Shown: positions 1-9,233, numbered from the stretch's first letter. The stretch: 64,000 nucleotides of DNA from Maricaulis sp. (GCF_017643475.1 NZ_JAEPNI010000003.1:350904-414903), one strand, 5' to 3'. Program-made: numbers and translations. The notes: generated by a model not told the origin, from the sequence alone.

Positions 1-270
1 CTTGCGGTCAAAACGGGACCAGAGATTGATCTCGGCATTGAGCCCCAGGCCCGTGCGCACAGCCTGTTCAACCACGTGCTGGTTGATCACCGGCAGCATG
101 CCCGGCATGGCCGCATCGACCAGGGAGACCTGGGTATTGGGTGCCGCGCCAAAGGCCGTCGCCGCACCGGAGAAGAGCTTGGCATTGGAGACGACCTGGG
201 CGTGGATCTCCAGCCCCATAACGATCTCCCAGTCACCGGTTGCGCCAGCAATGGTATAGGTATTGCTCAT
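1..270 (-). CDS. gatB: GatB, Asp/Glu-tRNA amidotransferase subunit B (N-terminal part)
   Basis: Subunit B of the GatCAB transamidase, which binds the misacylated tRNA and activates its side-chain carboxylate for amidation in the cytoplasm. Only the first 90 codons lie in the window; the rest runs off the left edge. The N-terminal GatB signature is visible: MGLEIHAQV at residues 18-26, then the KLFSG and MPGMLPVIN motifs. The ATG at 270-268 overlaps the stop of the upstream 98-codon gene (ATGA), so translation is probably coupled. Together with gatC and gatA upstream on the same strand, the assignment is firm. Confidence 0.95.
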   Translation of the reverse strand, partial: MSNTYTIAGATGDWEIVMGLEIHAQVVSNAKLFSGAATAFGAAPNTQVSLVDAAMPGMLPVINQHVVEQAVRTGLGLNAEINLWSRFDRK

Positions 271-563
271 CTCTCGTCTTCCTCGTCGTCATCCCATGTG
301 GGACGTTCATCTTCGGGGACAGCCTGCGCGGCCGTCAGAATTCGTCCGGCTGCCGTTACGGTCAGGCCGAAAAGTACAAAACCGGCACCCGGCACCATCA
401 GCACGATGGTCCAGATCACCTTGGGTTCCAGCACCACGATGTCGCGATAGACCAGCGCCCCGGCGAGCAGCAAGAGTGCCCCGACCAGAAAGCTGGGTCG
501 CGCCAGTTTGAGCGCGCTTGGAGGGTTTGGGGTCGGGTTTTGGGTCGGGTTTTTCTGGTCCAT
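267..563 (-). CDS. Small two-TM membrane protein in the gat operon
   Basis: Unrecognised 98-residue protein. The N-terminus is Asn/Pro-rich and polar (residues 2-15). Two hydrophobic segments follow at about 24-40 and 49-71, and the C-terminus is a very acidic tail ending WDDDEEDER. This predicts a small inner-membrane protein with both ends on the same side. It is coupled at both ends: its ATG shares one base with the stop of the DUF2806-like gene (TGATG at 565-561), and its stop overlaps the gatB start. It is certainly translated as part of the gat transcript, but nothing in it suggests a direct role in tRNA amidation. Confidence 0.75.
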   Translation of the reverse strand: MDQKNPTQNPTPNPPSALKLARPSFLVGALLLLAGALVYRDIVVLEPKVIWTIVLMVPGAGFVLFGLTVTAAGRILTAAQAVPEDERPTWDDDEEDER

Positions 564-1540
564 CAGCCCACCTTCTCCACGACGGCGCCCTGCGGCGGTT
601 CCTTGTGATAGATCTCGATGGCCTCGAAGCTCACGCGGTCACCATCGCGGGTCCATTTGGCGCGCATGACTTCCTTCTTCCAGTCGAGCCGGAAGAATTG
701 CCGCGCGATATTGATCAGCGCCTCGCGTTGAGGCTGGATATCGAGCACCTTGGCCAGGGCGAGAAGATTGTCCGAGGCGAACACGCCGCCCAGGCTCCAG
801 TCCTGCCCGGCCTTGCCCTGGACCACCAAGGCTTCGTCACCCACCGGCACCCAGAAGACACCATCCTCGTCCAGCTTGCCCTGGCGGCGGAACGGCGTGC
901 CCGCGCCACTGACAAAACCCAGGGATTGCAGGTGAAACAGGGATTTCAACTGCCCCAGATCGCTTTCATCGACCGGAATGAAATCACTGGAGATGATCAG
1001 CGAGGCATACTTGTTGATCAGGCCCAGCTCGCGCTGCCCCAGCTTGGAGAGGGTCGCCAGCAGGCTCGTCGAGATCGCACCCGGATGAAGGATTTCCTGT
1101 GCCAGGCAAGCCGCCCAGACACGGCGCATCACCGGATCGACCGTACGTTCGGCCCGCGCGGCAAAGGTCAGCAACCAGCCTTCCTCGACCTGTCCTTCAG
1201 AGGCGTCGCGGGCATCCGCGCCGGTCAGCAGCTGGTCAGCGGCCATGGCCGCAATGATCTCGCGATTGGACTGGGTCAGCACCGCTTCAGACAGCATGCG
1301 CGACGATGCCCGTCCCAGCACGGCCTGGTCGGCCTCGACGACCTTGAGCACCTCGACACCGAGCTTTTCGTCAACCTTTTCGCCGGAGGCAAACTGCGCG
1401 AGGACGACCGCCGTCTCCTCGATCTCGGACGACCACGGCACACCAATGGTCCGGCCAATCGCCTTCGCCGCCCGTTCCTTCACAGGATCGGGCAGGTCCA
1501 GCAGGCCTTGCCAGTTTATGGAATGCGCCTGTTCGGCCAT
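563..1540 (-). CDS. DUF2806-like cytosolic protein
   Basis: A 325-residue protein resembling the DUF2806 family: helical N-terminal half, and a central segment (about residues 130-165) of the form FAARAERTxDPxMRRVWA followed by GAISTSLLATLSKL. The molecular function of the family is not known to me. No signal peptide or membrane segment is visible. The ATG at 1540 was chosen because the frame upstream overlaps gatA and reads as Arg-rich non-coding sequence; this start lies 4 bp after the gatA stop. The gene is the first of two between gatA and gatB and is surely cotranscribed with them. Confidence 0.75.
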   Translation of the reverse strand: MAEQAHSINWQGLLDLPDPVKERAAKAIGRTIGVPWSSEIEETAVVLAQFASGEKVDEKLGVEVLKVVEADQAVLGRASSRMLSEAVLTQSNREIIAAMAADQLLTGADARDASEGQVEEGWLLTFAARAERTVDPVMRRVWAACLAQEILHPGAISTSLLATLSKLGQRELGLINKYASLIISSDFIPVDESDLGQLKSLFHLQSLGFVSGAGTPFRRQGKLDEDGVFWVPVGDEALVVQGKAGQDWSLGGVFASDNLLALAKVLDIQPQREALINIARQFFRLDWKKEVMRAKWTRDGDRVSFEAIEIYHKEPPQGAVVEKVG

Positions 1541-1544
1541 CGAC

Positions 1545-3017
1545 CTACCACCACTTCTCCGGTTTGGCGTTGAAGCCGGCCGCATCCTCGATGGCGTGGC
1601 CGACCTTGAACATGGTTTCCTCGTCCAGGGCGCGGGTAATGATCTGCAGCCCCAGCGGCAGGCCATCCTTGTCCGTGCCCGCCGGAACCGACATCGCCGG
1701 TACACCGGCCAGGTTTGCGGTCACCGTGAAGACGTCATTGAGATACATCGCGATCGGATCATCGGACTTGGAGCCCAGCGCAAAGGCCGCAGACGGTGCC
1801 GAGGGCGTCAGGATGGCATCGACGGTCTGGAAGGCCTTGTCAAAATCCTCGAGGATGCGCGTGCGCACTTTCTGGGCGCGCAGGTAATACGCGTCATAAT
1901 ATCCGGCCGACAGCACATAGGTGCCGATCATGATGCGGCGCTGGACCTCGTGACCGAAACCGGCCGCGCGGGTGTTTTCATAGACGGCCGTCAGGTCTTC
2001 ACCCTCTTCACGCAGGCCGTAACGCATGCCGTCATAACGTGCGAGATTGGACGACGCTTCGGCCGGCGCCACGATGTAATAGGCCGGCAGAGCGTATTTC
2101 GTGTGCGGCAGGGTGATGTCGACAATCTCGCAGCCAGCAGCCTTGAGCCACTCGATACCCTGTTGCCAGGCCTTCTCGATCTCTTCCGGCATGCCATCGA
2201 CGCGATATTCCTTGGGAACACCGATCTTGAGACCCTTCACGGACTGGCCACAGGCCGCAACGAAGTTCGGAACGTCGTTCGGCAGCGAGGTGGAATCCTT
2301 GGGATCATGCCCGGACATGGCCTGCAGCATGATCGCGCTGTCCTTGACCGTCTTGGCGAACGGACCCGGGTGATCCAGCGAGGACGCAAAGGCAATCGTG
2401 CCCCAGCGCGACGTCCGCCCATAGGTCGCCTTGACGCCAACCGTACCGGTGAAGGCCGCCGGCTGACGGATGGAACCGCCGGTATCCGTGCCGGTGGCGC
2501 CGAAACAGAGATCTGCTGCGACAGCGGCCGCAGAACCGCCGGAAGACCCGCCCGGGGTCAGCATCTCACCATTGGCACCCGTCCAGGGATTGTTGACCGG
2601 GCCGGTATTGGCCGTCTCGTTGGAGGAGCCCATGGCGAACTCGTCCATAGAGGTCTTGCACAGGAAGACACCGCCATTGCCCCACAGGGTGGATGTCACA
2701 GTAGACTCATAGGTCGGCTTGAAATCCTTGAGGATGTTCGAGGAGGCCGTCGTGGAGACGCCTTCAACCGCGAACAGGTCCTTGATGGCGATCGGCGCAC
2801 CTTCAATCAGACCGCCCTCACCCTTGGCCAGCTTCTCGTCGGACGCCGCCGCCATGGCCAGCGTCTTGTCCTCGTCAAACGCCGTGAAGGCATTCAGCGC
2901 CGGTTGTGCGGCCTGTGCGGCTGCCAGGGCGTCTTTGGCCAACTCGGTCGCCGAGACCTCCTTGGCCTTCAGCTTGGTCGTCACCTCATCGAGGGAAAGT
3001 TTGAGAAGATCACTCAT
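1545..3017 (-). CDS. gatA: GatA, Asp/Glu-tRNA amidotransferase subunit A
   Basis: Amidase subunit of GatCAB: hydrolyses glutamine and channels ammonia to GatB for conversion of Glu-tRNA(Gln) or Asp-tRNA(Asn). The 490 residues are full length. The amidase-signature triad is present: Lys79 in PIAIKDLF, the cis-Ser in GGSSGGS (158/159) and nucleophile Ser182 in DTGGSIRQP. It lies between a GNAT gene (6 bp upstream) and the DUF2806-like gene (4 bp downstream) in an operon gatC-GNAT-gatA-DUF2806-98aa-gatB. Confidence 0.97.
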   Translation of the reverse strand: MSDLLKLSLDEVTTKLKAKEVSATELAKDALAAAQAAQPALNAFTAFDEDKTLAMAAASDEKLAKGEGGLIEGAPIAIKDLFAVEGVSTTASSNILKDFKPTYESTVTSTLWGNGGVFLCKTSMDEFAMGSSNETANTGPVNNPWTGANGEMLTPGGSSGGSAAAVAADLCFGATGTDTGGSIRQPAAFTGTVGVKATYGRTSRWGTIAFASSLDHPGPFAKTVKDSAIMLQAMSGHDPKDSTSLPNDVPNFVAACGQSVKGLKIGVPKEYRVDGMPEEIEKAWQQGIEWLKAAGCEIVDITLPHTKYALPAYYIVAPAEASSNLARYDGMRYGLREEGEDLTAVYENTRAAGFGHEVQRRIMIGTYVLSAGYYDAYYLRAQKVRTRILEDFDKAFQTVDAILTPSAPSAAFALGSKSDDPIAMYLNDVFTVTANLAGVPAMSVPAGTDKDGLPLGLQIITRALDEETMFKVGHAIEDAAGFNAKPEKWW

Positions 3018-3023
3018 TTGAGC

Positions 3024-3518
3024 TTATCCGATCTTGTCTGAGCCAGCGGTCTCGCCGGCAATCGATTTTTCGTAAAACACATTGTCTTCGGTGGCGCGGT
3101 ACTCACCGAAGGCGTCGCAGGGCGCAAAGCCGTGACTGGTGTAGAGCGCGATCGCTGCGTCGGAGCGCGATCCGGTTTCCAGCACCAGTTTGGAATAGCC
3201 CTCGGAACGGGCCCAGTTCTCGACACGGGAAAGGATGGCGCGGCTGGCACCACTGCGCCGTGCGGCGGGACGCGTGAAAAAGCGTTTCAGCTCCACACGA
3301 TCCTTGTCCAGTGGCACACCGGCCCCACAGCCCAGCACCTTATCGCCCGAACGCGCAATCAGGAAACACGCGCCGTTCGATGCCAGCGTTTCCGCAGGCA
3401 TGTGATGGCAGTGCTCCGGCGGGTAGATGTCAAGCATCGTCGCATTGAGCTCGTCAATCAGCGCCCTGGCGTCTGGCGAGGTCGGGTCCTCGCGGCATAT
3501 GTCGATCCGGGCCGTCAC
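3024..3518 (-). CDS. GNAT-family N-acetyltransferase
   Basis: A 164-residue GNAT-fold acetyltransferase, substrate unknown. The acetyl-CoA loop lies at about residues 85-95 (RPAARRSGAS), followed by strand LVLETG (111-116) and the typical C-terminal ALYTSHGF element (124-131). It lies between gatC (3 bp upstream) and gatA (6 bp downstream), so it is expressed with the amidotransferase. Insertion of an acetyltransferase inside gatCA suggests either chance operon capture or modification of a small molecule or protein linked to translation; the sequence cannot decide. Confidence 0.85.
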   Translation of the reverse strand: MTARIDICREDPTSPDARALIDELNATMLDIYPPEHCHHMPAETLASNGACFLIARSGDKVLGCGAGVPLDKDRVELKRFFTRPAARRSGASRAILSRVENWARSEGYSKLVLETGSRSDAAIALYTSHGFAPCDAFGEYRATEDNVFYEKSIAGETAGSDKIG

Positions 3519-3521
3519 GGC

Positions 3522-3809
3522 CTATTCGACAGATTTCGGCACGACAAAGAAGCCCTCATCGGACTTCGGCGCATTGGCAAGCACACGCTCGCGACAATCA
3601 CCATCAGTGACGTTATCCACGCGTTGCGGCAGTGGGAATTTGACCGGCGTGGTCATGGCTTCAACGCCCTCCACGTCAACCTCATTGAGTTGCTCGATCC
3701 AGTTCAGGATCCCGTTCAGTTCACCCGTCAGGGCATCCAGCCGGTCTTCAGGCTCGGCAATGCGCGCCAGCCGCGCAATGCGGCGTACGTCGTCAGCGGT
3801 CACGGACAT
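3522..3809 (-). CDS. gatC: GatC, Asp/Glu-tRNA amidotransferase subunit C
   Basis: Small 95-residue subunit that wraps around and stabilises GatA. It has the usual GatC pattern: N-terminal VRRIARLARI helix, a LNGILNWIEQLNEVDVEGVEAM segment in the middle and an extended C-terminus (LPQRVDNVTDG then FFVVPKSVE). First gene of the minus-strand gat operon, divergent from ruvX with a 201-bp intergenic region that must carry both promoters. Confidence 0.95.
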   Translation of the reverse strand: MSVTADDVRRIARLARIAEPEDRLDALTGELNGILNWIEQLNEVDVEGVEAMTTPVKFPLPQRVDNVTDGDCRERVLANAPKSDEGFFVVPKSVE

Positions 3810-4010
3810 TGGAAATCACTCCGGATAGTCGAAGCGGAGTGAGTAGCAAGGCGATTTCGCTGGTGCAAGAAAGAGGCGCGGCTCAGCGGGTATTTGCCTG
3901 CGAAATGCTGGTCTTTTGTGCATTTTCGCCCGACCGGGCGGCAACCATTCGCAAAGCGGGTTTGCAAGCGCCCGGCTTGCGTGCCCGACAAATCGGCGTA
4001 GACAGACGCC

Positions 4011-4466
4011 ATGCCCATTCTCGAACTCGCAGAATTGCCCGAGGGCGCCCTGATCGCCCTGGACCCGGGAACCAAGACAATCGGTGTTGCTGCCTGTGGT
4101 GCCTCGCGCGGTATTCCCATGGCGGTGGAAACCATCAAGCGCACCAAGTTTCGCCAGGACGCCGACCGGGTCTTCCAGCTCTATGACGAACGCGAGGCCG
4201 AGGCGATTGTTATCGGACTGCCTGTAAACATGGACGGATCGGAAGGCCCGCGCGCCCAGTCCGCCCGCGCCATGGCGCGCAATCTCTGCCAGATCCGCGA
4301 CGTGCCGGTCGCCTTCCAGGACGAACGCCTCTCAACCTTCGAGGCGCAGGAAAAACTCATCTCCGCCGGCGTCCGCCGCGACAAGCGCAAGGACATCATC
4401 GATGCTCACGCGGCGGCGAACATCCTTCAAAGCGCGCTCGACAGACTGGAGATGCTCGGCGAATGA
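4011..4466 (+). CDS. ruvX: RuvX/YqgF, RNase H-fold nuclease
   Basis: Putative Holliday-junction resolvase of the YqgF/RuvX family, essential in many bacteria and also tied to processing of the 16S rRNA 5' end. The 151 residues carry the family motifs: LDPGTKTIG (catalytic Asp18), GLPVNMDGSEGP, the DERLST block and the DAHAAANIL block with the C-terminal catalytic Asp. The start ATG at 4011 has no strong Shine-Dalgarno, but the N-terminus fits the family. The stop overlaps the next start by ATGA (4463-4466), so the downstream permease is coupled. Confidence 0.93.
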   Translation: MPILELAELPEGALIALDPGTKTIGVAACGASRGIPMAVETIKRTKFRQDADRVFQLYDEREAEAIVIGLPVNMDGSEGPRAQSARAMARNLCQIRDVPVAFQDERLSTFEAQEKLISAGVRRDKRKDIIDAHAAANILQSALDRLEMLGE

Positions 4467-5377
4467 GTTCGATCGCGACTGCCCTGCTGCCCGTATTCGG
4501 TGTGATCTTTGTCGGCTGGCTCCTGCGCCGCTCGGGCTTGTTGCCCGACAGCAGCTGGGGGCCGATCTCCCGCCTCGCCTATCTCGGCCTCTCTCCCGCC
4601 ATCCTGTTCACATCCATCGCCAGAGCCGATCTCAGCTCCATCCAGCTGGGCCCGTTCATGCTGGCAGCCGTGGGGGGCTTTCTGGGCATGGCGGCCATTA
4701 CACTGGCCATCCGCCCCCTGCTCAATATCCCCGGCCCGACCTATACCAGCCTGTTCCAGGCGACCTGCCGCTGGAACGGCCTTTTGATCCTGGCTATTGC
4801 CATCGCGATGTTCGGCACCGAGGGTGAAGTCCTGGTCGCCTTGATCATGGCGGCCTCTATCCCGCTGGTGAACATGGAGTGCGTGGCCGCGTTATCCGTC
4901 TGGGGCGATGGCGCCAAGCCGGACTGGCGTTCGGTCATCTATCGCATCCTCACCAACCCGCTGATTCTCGGATCCGGCGCCGGTGGGCTGGTCAATGTGC
5001 TCGACATACCAATTCCCGAACCAGCCTGGGACACGATCCACCTGATGGGCCAGGCCGCCCTGCCACTGATCCTGCTGGCCGTCGGGGCCGGGCTCAATTT
5101 CACGGCGATGAAAGCGCGTCCGCGCCTGCTCGGCCTGTCGGTTTTCCTGAAACTGATGATCGCGCCGCTCGTCTTCTATGGACTTGGCCTTGCGCTGGGC
5201 GTTGAAGGGGTTGCCCTGACCGTGCTCCTGCTGACCGGTGCCTCGCCCGGTGCAGCCTCCGCCTATGTGCTGGCCAAGCAGATGGGCGGCGACGCGCCCT
5301 ACTCCGCCGGCGACATCACAGCGTCCGCCCTGTTCTGCTTCATCACCATCCCGTTCTGGCTCTGGCTGTTGGGCTAG
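4463..5377 (+). CDS. AEC-family (auxin efflux carrier-like) permease
   Basis: A 304-residue integral inner-membrane protein with about ten hydrophobic segments in two five-helix halves, as in the AEC transporter family (e.g. MdcF-like malonate permeases). Typical features are FGVIFVGWLLRRSGLLP at the N-terminus and a Gly/Ala-rich GASPGAASAYVLA segment in the second half. The substrate cannot be read from sequence; family members move organic anions. Coupled to ruvX by a 4-bp overlap, and its stop overlaps by 4 bp the stop of the convergent gene on the other strand. Confidence 0.85.
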   Translation: MSSIATALLPVFGVIFVGWLLRRSGLLPDSSWGPISRLAYLGLSPAILFTSIARADLSSIQLGPFMLAAVGGFLGMAAITLAIRPLLNIPGPTYTSLFQATCRWNGLLILAIAIAMFGTEGEVLVALIMAASIPLVNMECVAALSVWGDGAKPDWRSVIYRILTNPLILGSGAGGLVNVLDIPIPEPAWDTIHLMGQAALPLILLAVGAGLNFTAMKARPRLLGLSVFLKLMIAPLVFYGLGLALGVEGVALTVLLLTGASPGAASAYVLAKQMGGDAPYSAGDITASALFCFITIPFWLWLLG

Positions 5378-6300
5378 TCGCCCAGGCAATAGCGCTCGCC
5401 TTCATCCGCCAATCCGAAGCCGGCATCCAGCACCTGCTGACGCTCGGGGCTGTCGGGAAAGCGCACCGGATTGGTGTGGTTGAAATGGATGAAGCGCACC
5501 TTGGCCTTCTCCGTCGCCGGCAGATCGGCAAACCGCGCCATTGAGTGTGTGATGAACGGATGCGGGAAACCACTCATATCGCGCCCGGGAATTTCCCCAT
5601 TGGCGAAAAACGTCGCGTCCAGATAGGCCACATCGACCGAGGCGATCATGTCCTCGATGCGTGTGCCCTCTTCATCCCATTCCTCCCAGCTGTCGATATC
5701 GGGCAGGAACAGGGCGGAACGATCCGGTCCGTCGATGCTGAACCCGACCACTTCGGTATATTCCTGGCGATGCGGCACTAGGAAGGGGGTCACCGTCAAT
5801 CCGGCTACGTCAGCGCCCTCACCTTCACGCAGATCCTGCAAGGCGATATTGCCGTACCGAACCAGCTGTTCCCAGGGCCCGCTGGTCGACAGGTATTGCG
5901 CCATTTGCGGCATCGCGAAAACGGGAACACCCTGGGCGCCCATGCTCTCGAAACCCAGGAACATCAGGCCCGTGTAATGGCCCATATGGCCATGCGTCAG
6001 GAAGATTCCATCCAGACCGGGCCGCGCCTCTGTCATCATCACCTGATCCAGCCGATAAAGCTGTTCCCGCAGGTCGGGCGTGGCTTCGAACAGCAGGCGC
6101 TGGCCTGTGTCGTGATTGACCACCCCCAGCGAAGTCGCCAGTCGCCTCAGCTCGGGATTGCTCCAGGCCGGGTCAGCGGAATTGCCAAATTGCGGAGCGC
6201 CACCATCCTGGGCGACGCCCAGCACCACGAGTTCAGTCGTGCAGGTTAGCACTGCAGGTTCAGCAGCTATGAGCGCAAGCGATAGTGCGACAGACAACAT
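5374..6300 (-). CDS. PqqB-like metallo-beta-lactamase-fold protein, exported
   Basis: A 308-residue MBL-fold hydrolase of the PqqB-like type. The N-terminus is hydrophobic, ending AVLTC at residue 20, which could be a signal peptide or a lipobox. The PqqB-type start of the fold is LGVAQDGGAPQ (28-37). The metal motif is HGHMGH (103-108), in which the canonical Asp of HxHxDH is Gly, followed by FLPDID and IHFNHTNP later. No pqq genes are nearby, so PQQ synthesis is unlikely; an exported hydrolase of unknown substrate is the safer reading. Convergent with the AEC permease (stops overlap by 4 bp). Confidence 0.8.
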   Translation of the reverse strand: MLSVALSLALIAAEPAVLTCTTELVVLGVAQDGGAPQFGNSADPAWSNPELRRLATSLGVVNHDTGQRLLFEATPDLREQLYRLDQVMMTEARPGLDGIFLTHGHMGHYTGLMFLGFESMGAQGVPVFAMPQMAQYLSTSGPWEQLVRYGNIALQDLREGEGADVAGLTVTPFLVPHRQEYTEVVGFSIDGPDRSALFLPDIDSWEEWDEEGTRIEDMIASVDVAYLDATFFANGEIPGRDMSGFPHPFITHSMARFADLPATEKAKVRFIHFNHTNPVRFPDSPERQQVLDAGFGLADEGERYCLGD

Positions 6301-6360
6301 GCCGGGAAGGTGCGCCGCTCACTGCGAACGGTCAAGCCGAAGCGCGGTGGCGCGAACTGA

Positions 6361-6873
6361 TCAACCCACCCCCACCACCTCACTGCGGCGTTCCATCCAG
6401 GCGATATCACGCCATTTTCCCTTCATCGGGCCAAAACCCATTTTGCCGATACGTTTGCGATAGCCCAGCAGTTCGAACCCACAGGCCTCGTGAAGACGGA
6501 TGGAGGCTTCGTTCTCCCGCATGATACCCGCGACCAGCGTCCACAGCCCTTCCGCTTCCGAAGCCTCGACCAGCGCCATCAGCAAGGCCTTGCCGATCCC
6601 CTGACCGCGCGCTGCCGCGGCGATATAAATCGTCAACTCGGCCACACCGCCATAGACACAGCGCGAGGACATCGGGCTGAGGACGGCCCAGCCGAGCACA
6701 TCCCCGCTGTCGCCCTGCGCAACCAGTCGGGGTCTGGCCAGCTTGCCTGCATCAAACTTCGCCCAGTCGGCGGGATCCCGTTCAAAAGTGGCGTGACCTG
6801 TATCAATGCCTTCCTGGTAGATCTGCAGAACGGCGTCCGCGTCAGCGCTCGTCATCGGGCGAATGGTTGGCAT
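6361..6873 (-). CDS. GNAT acetyltransferase, phosphinothricin acetyltransferase-like
   Basis: A 170-residue GNAT protein of the Pat/Bar/MddA type, which acetylate amino-acid analogues such as phosphinothricin, methionine sulfone or methionine sulfoximine. Family features: IRPMTSADADAVLQIY at the start, ATFE in the substrate loop, LTIYIAAAARGQGIGKALL as the acetyl-CoA loop, and RLHEACGFELLGYRKRIGKM near the end. The ATG at 6873 was chosen because an AGGGG ribosome site lies just upstream and the family N-terminus begins there. Divergent from pyrB with 113 bp between starts. Confidence 0.85.
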   Translation of the reverse strand: MPTIRPMTSADADAVLQIYQEGIDTGHATFERDPADWAKFDAGKLARPRLVAQGDSGDVLGWAVLSPMSSRCVYGGVAELTIYIAAAARGQGIGKALLMALVEASEAEGLWTLVAGIMRENEASIRLHEACGFELLGYRKRIGKMGFGPMKGKWRDIAWMERRSEVVGVG

Positions 6874-6986
6874 GTCTCGACCCCTTTTCAAATCCTCGCC
6901 AAAAGATGTGGCCGCTCTTGCCTCCCAGCGCAACGTTCCCTATACCGCCGCAAACATTTTTGGGCCTTTGTGACTTGGGAGGCAGG

Positions 6987-7949
6987 ATGACCCGCGCGGC
7001 ATTCTCCTATGATTTCCCGCACCGCCACCTGGTTTCGGTGGCTGATCTCAACCCCGTTGATATTTCCCTGATCTTTGAACGTGCCGAACACTGGCGCGCG
7101 ATCAACAGGACGCCGGACAAGTCTTCCGACGCCCTGAAGGGATTGACGGTGCTGAACCTGTTTTTCGAGGCGTCGACCCGGACCCAGGGCAGTTTCGAGA
7201 TGGCTGCCAAACGGCTTGGCGCCGATGTGGTCAATTTCGCCATCGCCCACTCCTCTGCCTCCAAGGGCGAGAGCCTCTCTGACACGGCGCGCACACTGGC
7301 CGCCATGCAGCCGGACATCATGGTGGTGCGCCACTCCGCGACCGGCGCTCCACGATTCCTGGCCGAGCGCACCGGCCTCTCCGTGATCAATGCCGGTGAT
7401 GGCATGCACCAGCACCCGACCCAGGGCCTGCTCGACGTCTTCACCATGACCCGTCACTGGGGTTCGGTCGGCGGGCGCCGCATCCTGATCATCGGCGATA
7501 TCCTGCACAGCCGCGTTGCCCGCTCGAATATCGGTCTCCTGTCAATGCTGGGCGCGGATATCCGCGTCTGTGCCCCGCCCACGCTCTTGCCGACTGATAT
7601 TGATCAGTGGGGCGTGGATGTCTTCCACGAGCTGGAAGACGCCGTCACCGATTGTGATGCCATCATGGCCCTGCGCCAGCAGAAGGAACGCATGTCCGGC
7701 GGCTTCATTCCGTCCGGCCGCGAATTCTTCCACCTCTTCGGCCTCAGCCACGAGACCATCAAAAGCGCCAAGCCCGACGTGCTGATCATGCATCCCGGCC
7801 CGATGAACCGCGGGGTCGAGATCCACACCAAGCTCGCCGATGACCCGGACCGTTCGGTGATCATGGAGCAAGTGGAAAACGGTGTCGCCGTCCGCATGGC
7901 TGTGCTGGAGTTGATCGGTGCCAATATCCGCAAGGAGGCCGCGGCATGA
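6987..7949 (+). CDS. pyrB: Aspartate carbamoyltransferase catalytic subunit
   Basis: Condenses carbamoyl phosphate with aspartate in pyrimidine synthesis. It has 320 residues, full length. The carbamoyl-phosphate motif STRT is at 63-66 in FEASTRTQGSFEMAAKRLG; the catalytic-region block HQHPTQGLLDV and C-terminal HPGPMNRGVEI are present. The start at 6987 is preceded by a GGGAGG ribosome site. No pyrI regulatory subunit is visible. The stop overlaps the start of the pyrC-like gene (ATGA), the arrangement seen where PyrB works in a complex with an inactive dihydroorotase. Confidence 0.96.
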   Translation: MTRAAFSYDFPHRHLVSVADLNPVDISLIFERAEHWRAINRTPDKSSDALKGLTVLNLFFEASTRTQGSFEMAAKRLGADVVNFAIAHSSASKGESLSDTARTLAAMQPDIMVVRHSATGAPRFLAERTGLSVINAGDGMHQHPTQGLLDVFTMTRHWGSVGGRRILIIGDILHSRVARSNIGLLSMLGADIRVCAPPTLLPTDIDQWGVDVFHELEDAVTDCDAIMALRQQKERMSGGFIPSGREFFHLFGLSHETIKSAKPDVLIMHPGPMNRGVEIHTKLADDPDRSVIMEQVENGVAVRMAVLELIGANIRKEAAA

Positions 7950-9229
7950 GTTCAAGTTTCGCGATCACCAATGCGCGTCTGGTCGACCCGGCGAGCGATT
8001 ATGACGGCCCCGGTGGCGTCCTCGTCGAGAACGGGCTGATCGCCCAGATCGGCGAAGAACTCGATCTGAATTCTGCTGACGACATCGTCGATGCGGGCGG
8101 AAAGATCCTGGCGCCAGCGTTGATCGATCTGCGTGCCTCCAAGGAGCCCGCTCTTACCCCGGATGGTGAAAACCAGGCCAGCCTTGCTGCAGGCGCCGCT
8201 GCGGGCGGTTTCGGAACCGTGGTTCTGGCCCCCAATGATCACTCGCCGCTGCAGACCGCAGGCGGTTTCGCCGGTATGACCCGCAGCCTCGGCCAGCATG
8301 GGATCCGCGTCCTTTCCGCAGCAGCCGCCACCCAGGATCTCGCGGGCGAGAACATGGCCGAGATCGGCCTGATGGCAAAAGCCGGCGCGGCCTATGTCTC
8401 CAATGGCGACCACACCATCGCAGACAGTCGTGTCCTGCGCCGGGTGCTGAGTTATTCCAGTCAGTTTGACCTGTGGCTCGCCCTGCGCGCGGCCGAACCG
8501 GGCCTCAGCCGTGGTGCCGTCGCGACCGAAAGCGACTGGTCCGCGCGTTTCGGCCTGCCGTCCGAACCGACCATGGCCGAGCGCATCGCCATCGACCGGG
8601 CCGCATCGATCGCCGCCCTGTCCGGCGGCAAGCTGATGGTGGACCGCGTCTCCACCGCGGACGGCCTGGCTGCTATCCGTGATGCCCGCAAGCGCGATAT
8701 CGAGATCGCCGCGACTTGCGCTATCGCGCATCTGACGCTCAACGAGGTAGACGCCGGAGGGCTCGACAGCGCTTTCCGGATCGATCCACCCCTGCGTCTG
8801 GAAGATGATCGGCGTGCCCTGGTCGCTGCCATCGCCGATGGCGAGATTGATGCCATCGTCTCCGACCACCGCCCCACCCCGTTCGACGACAAGGGCGAAC
8901 CCTTCGCGCTTGCCATTCCGGGTACGCTCGCCCTGGAAACGCTGCTGGCCTCGCTGCTGGCCCTCGTTCATGACGAGGAGCTCAGCCTGGTCGAGGCCCT
9001 GCGCCCGCTGACCATCGGCCCTGCCGACCTTCTGGGCCTGCCCCAGGGGCGCTTGAGCACCGGTGCTCCGGCGGACCTGGTTCTGATCGATGGCGACAAG
9101 CCATGGGTCTGTAATCCCGATGATTTCCAGTCTCCGCGCGGGAATAGCGCCTGGTCCGGACGCCGCTTTATCGGACGCGTGGCACAAACTTTCGTCGACG
9201 GACAATCGATTCACAACTATAACGGGTGA
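7946..9229 (+). CDS. pyrC: Dihydroorotase-like protein lacking metal ligands (PyrC'/PyrX type)
   Basis: A 427-residue amidohydrolase-fold protein aligned over its length with class I dihydroorotase, coupled to pyrB. The zinc ligands are missing: the HxH that should follow the LID motif reads LIDLRAS (Arg63, Ser65). The two His of the second motif are absent (LMVDRVST), and the HL motif reads CAIAHLTL. The catalytic-Asp block remains as SDHRPT. By analogy with PyrC' (PyrX) in Pseudomonas, it is probably a non-catalytic partner needed for PyrB assembly, and a real dihydroorotase should lie elsewhere in the genome. The symbol pyrC reflects family only. Confidence 0.85.
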   Translation: MSSSFAITNARLVDPASDYDGPGGVLVENGLIAQIGEELDLNSADDIVDAGGKILAPALIDLRASKEPALTPDGENQASLAAGAAAGGFGTVVLAPNDHSPLQTAGGFAGMTRSLGQHGIRVLSAAAATQDLAGENMAEIGLMAKAGAAYVSNGDHTIADSRVLRRVLSYSSQFDLWLALRAAEPGLSRGAVATESDWSARFGLPSEPTMAERIAIDRAASIAALSGGKLMVDRVSTADGLAAIRDARKRDIEIAATCAIAHLTLNEVDAGGLDSAFRIDPPLRLEDDRRALVAAIADGEIDAIVSDHRPTPFDDKGEPFALAIPGTLALETLLASLLALVHDEELSLVEALRPLTIGPADLLGLPQGRLSTGAPADLVLIDGDKPWVCNPDDFQSPRGNSAWSGRRFIGRVAQTFVDGQSIHNYNG

Positions 9230-9233
9230 CGTT

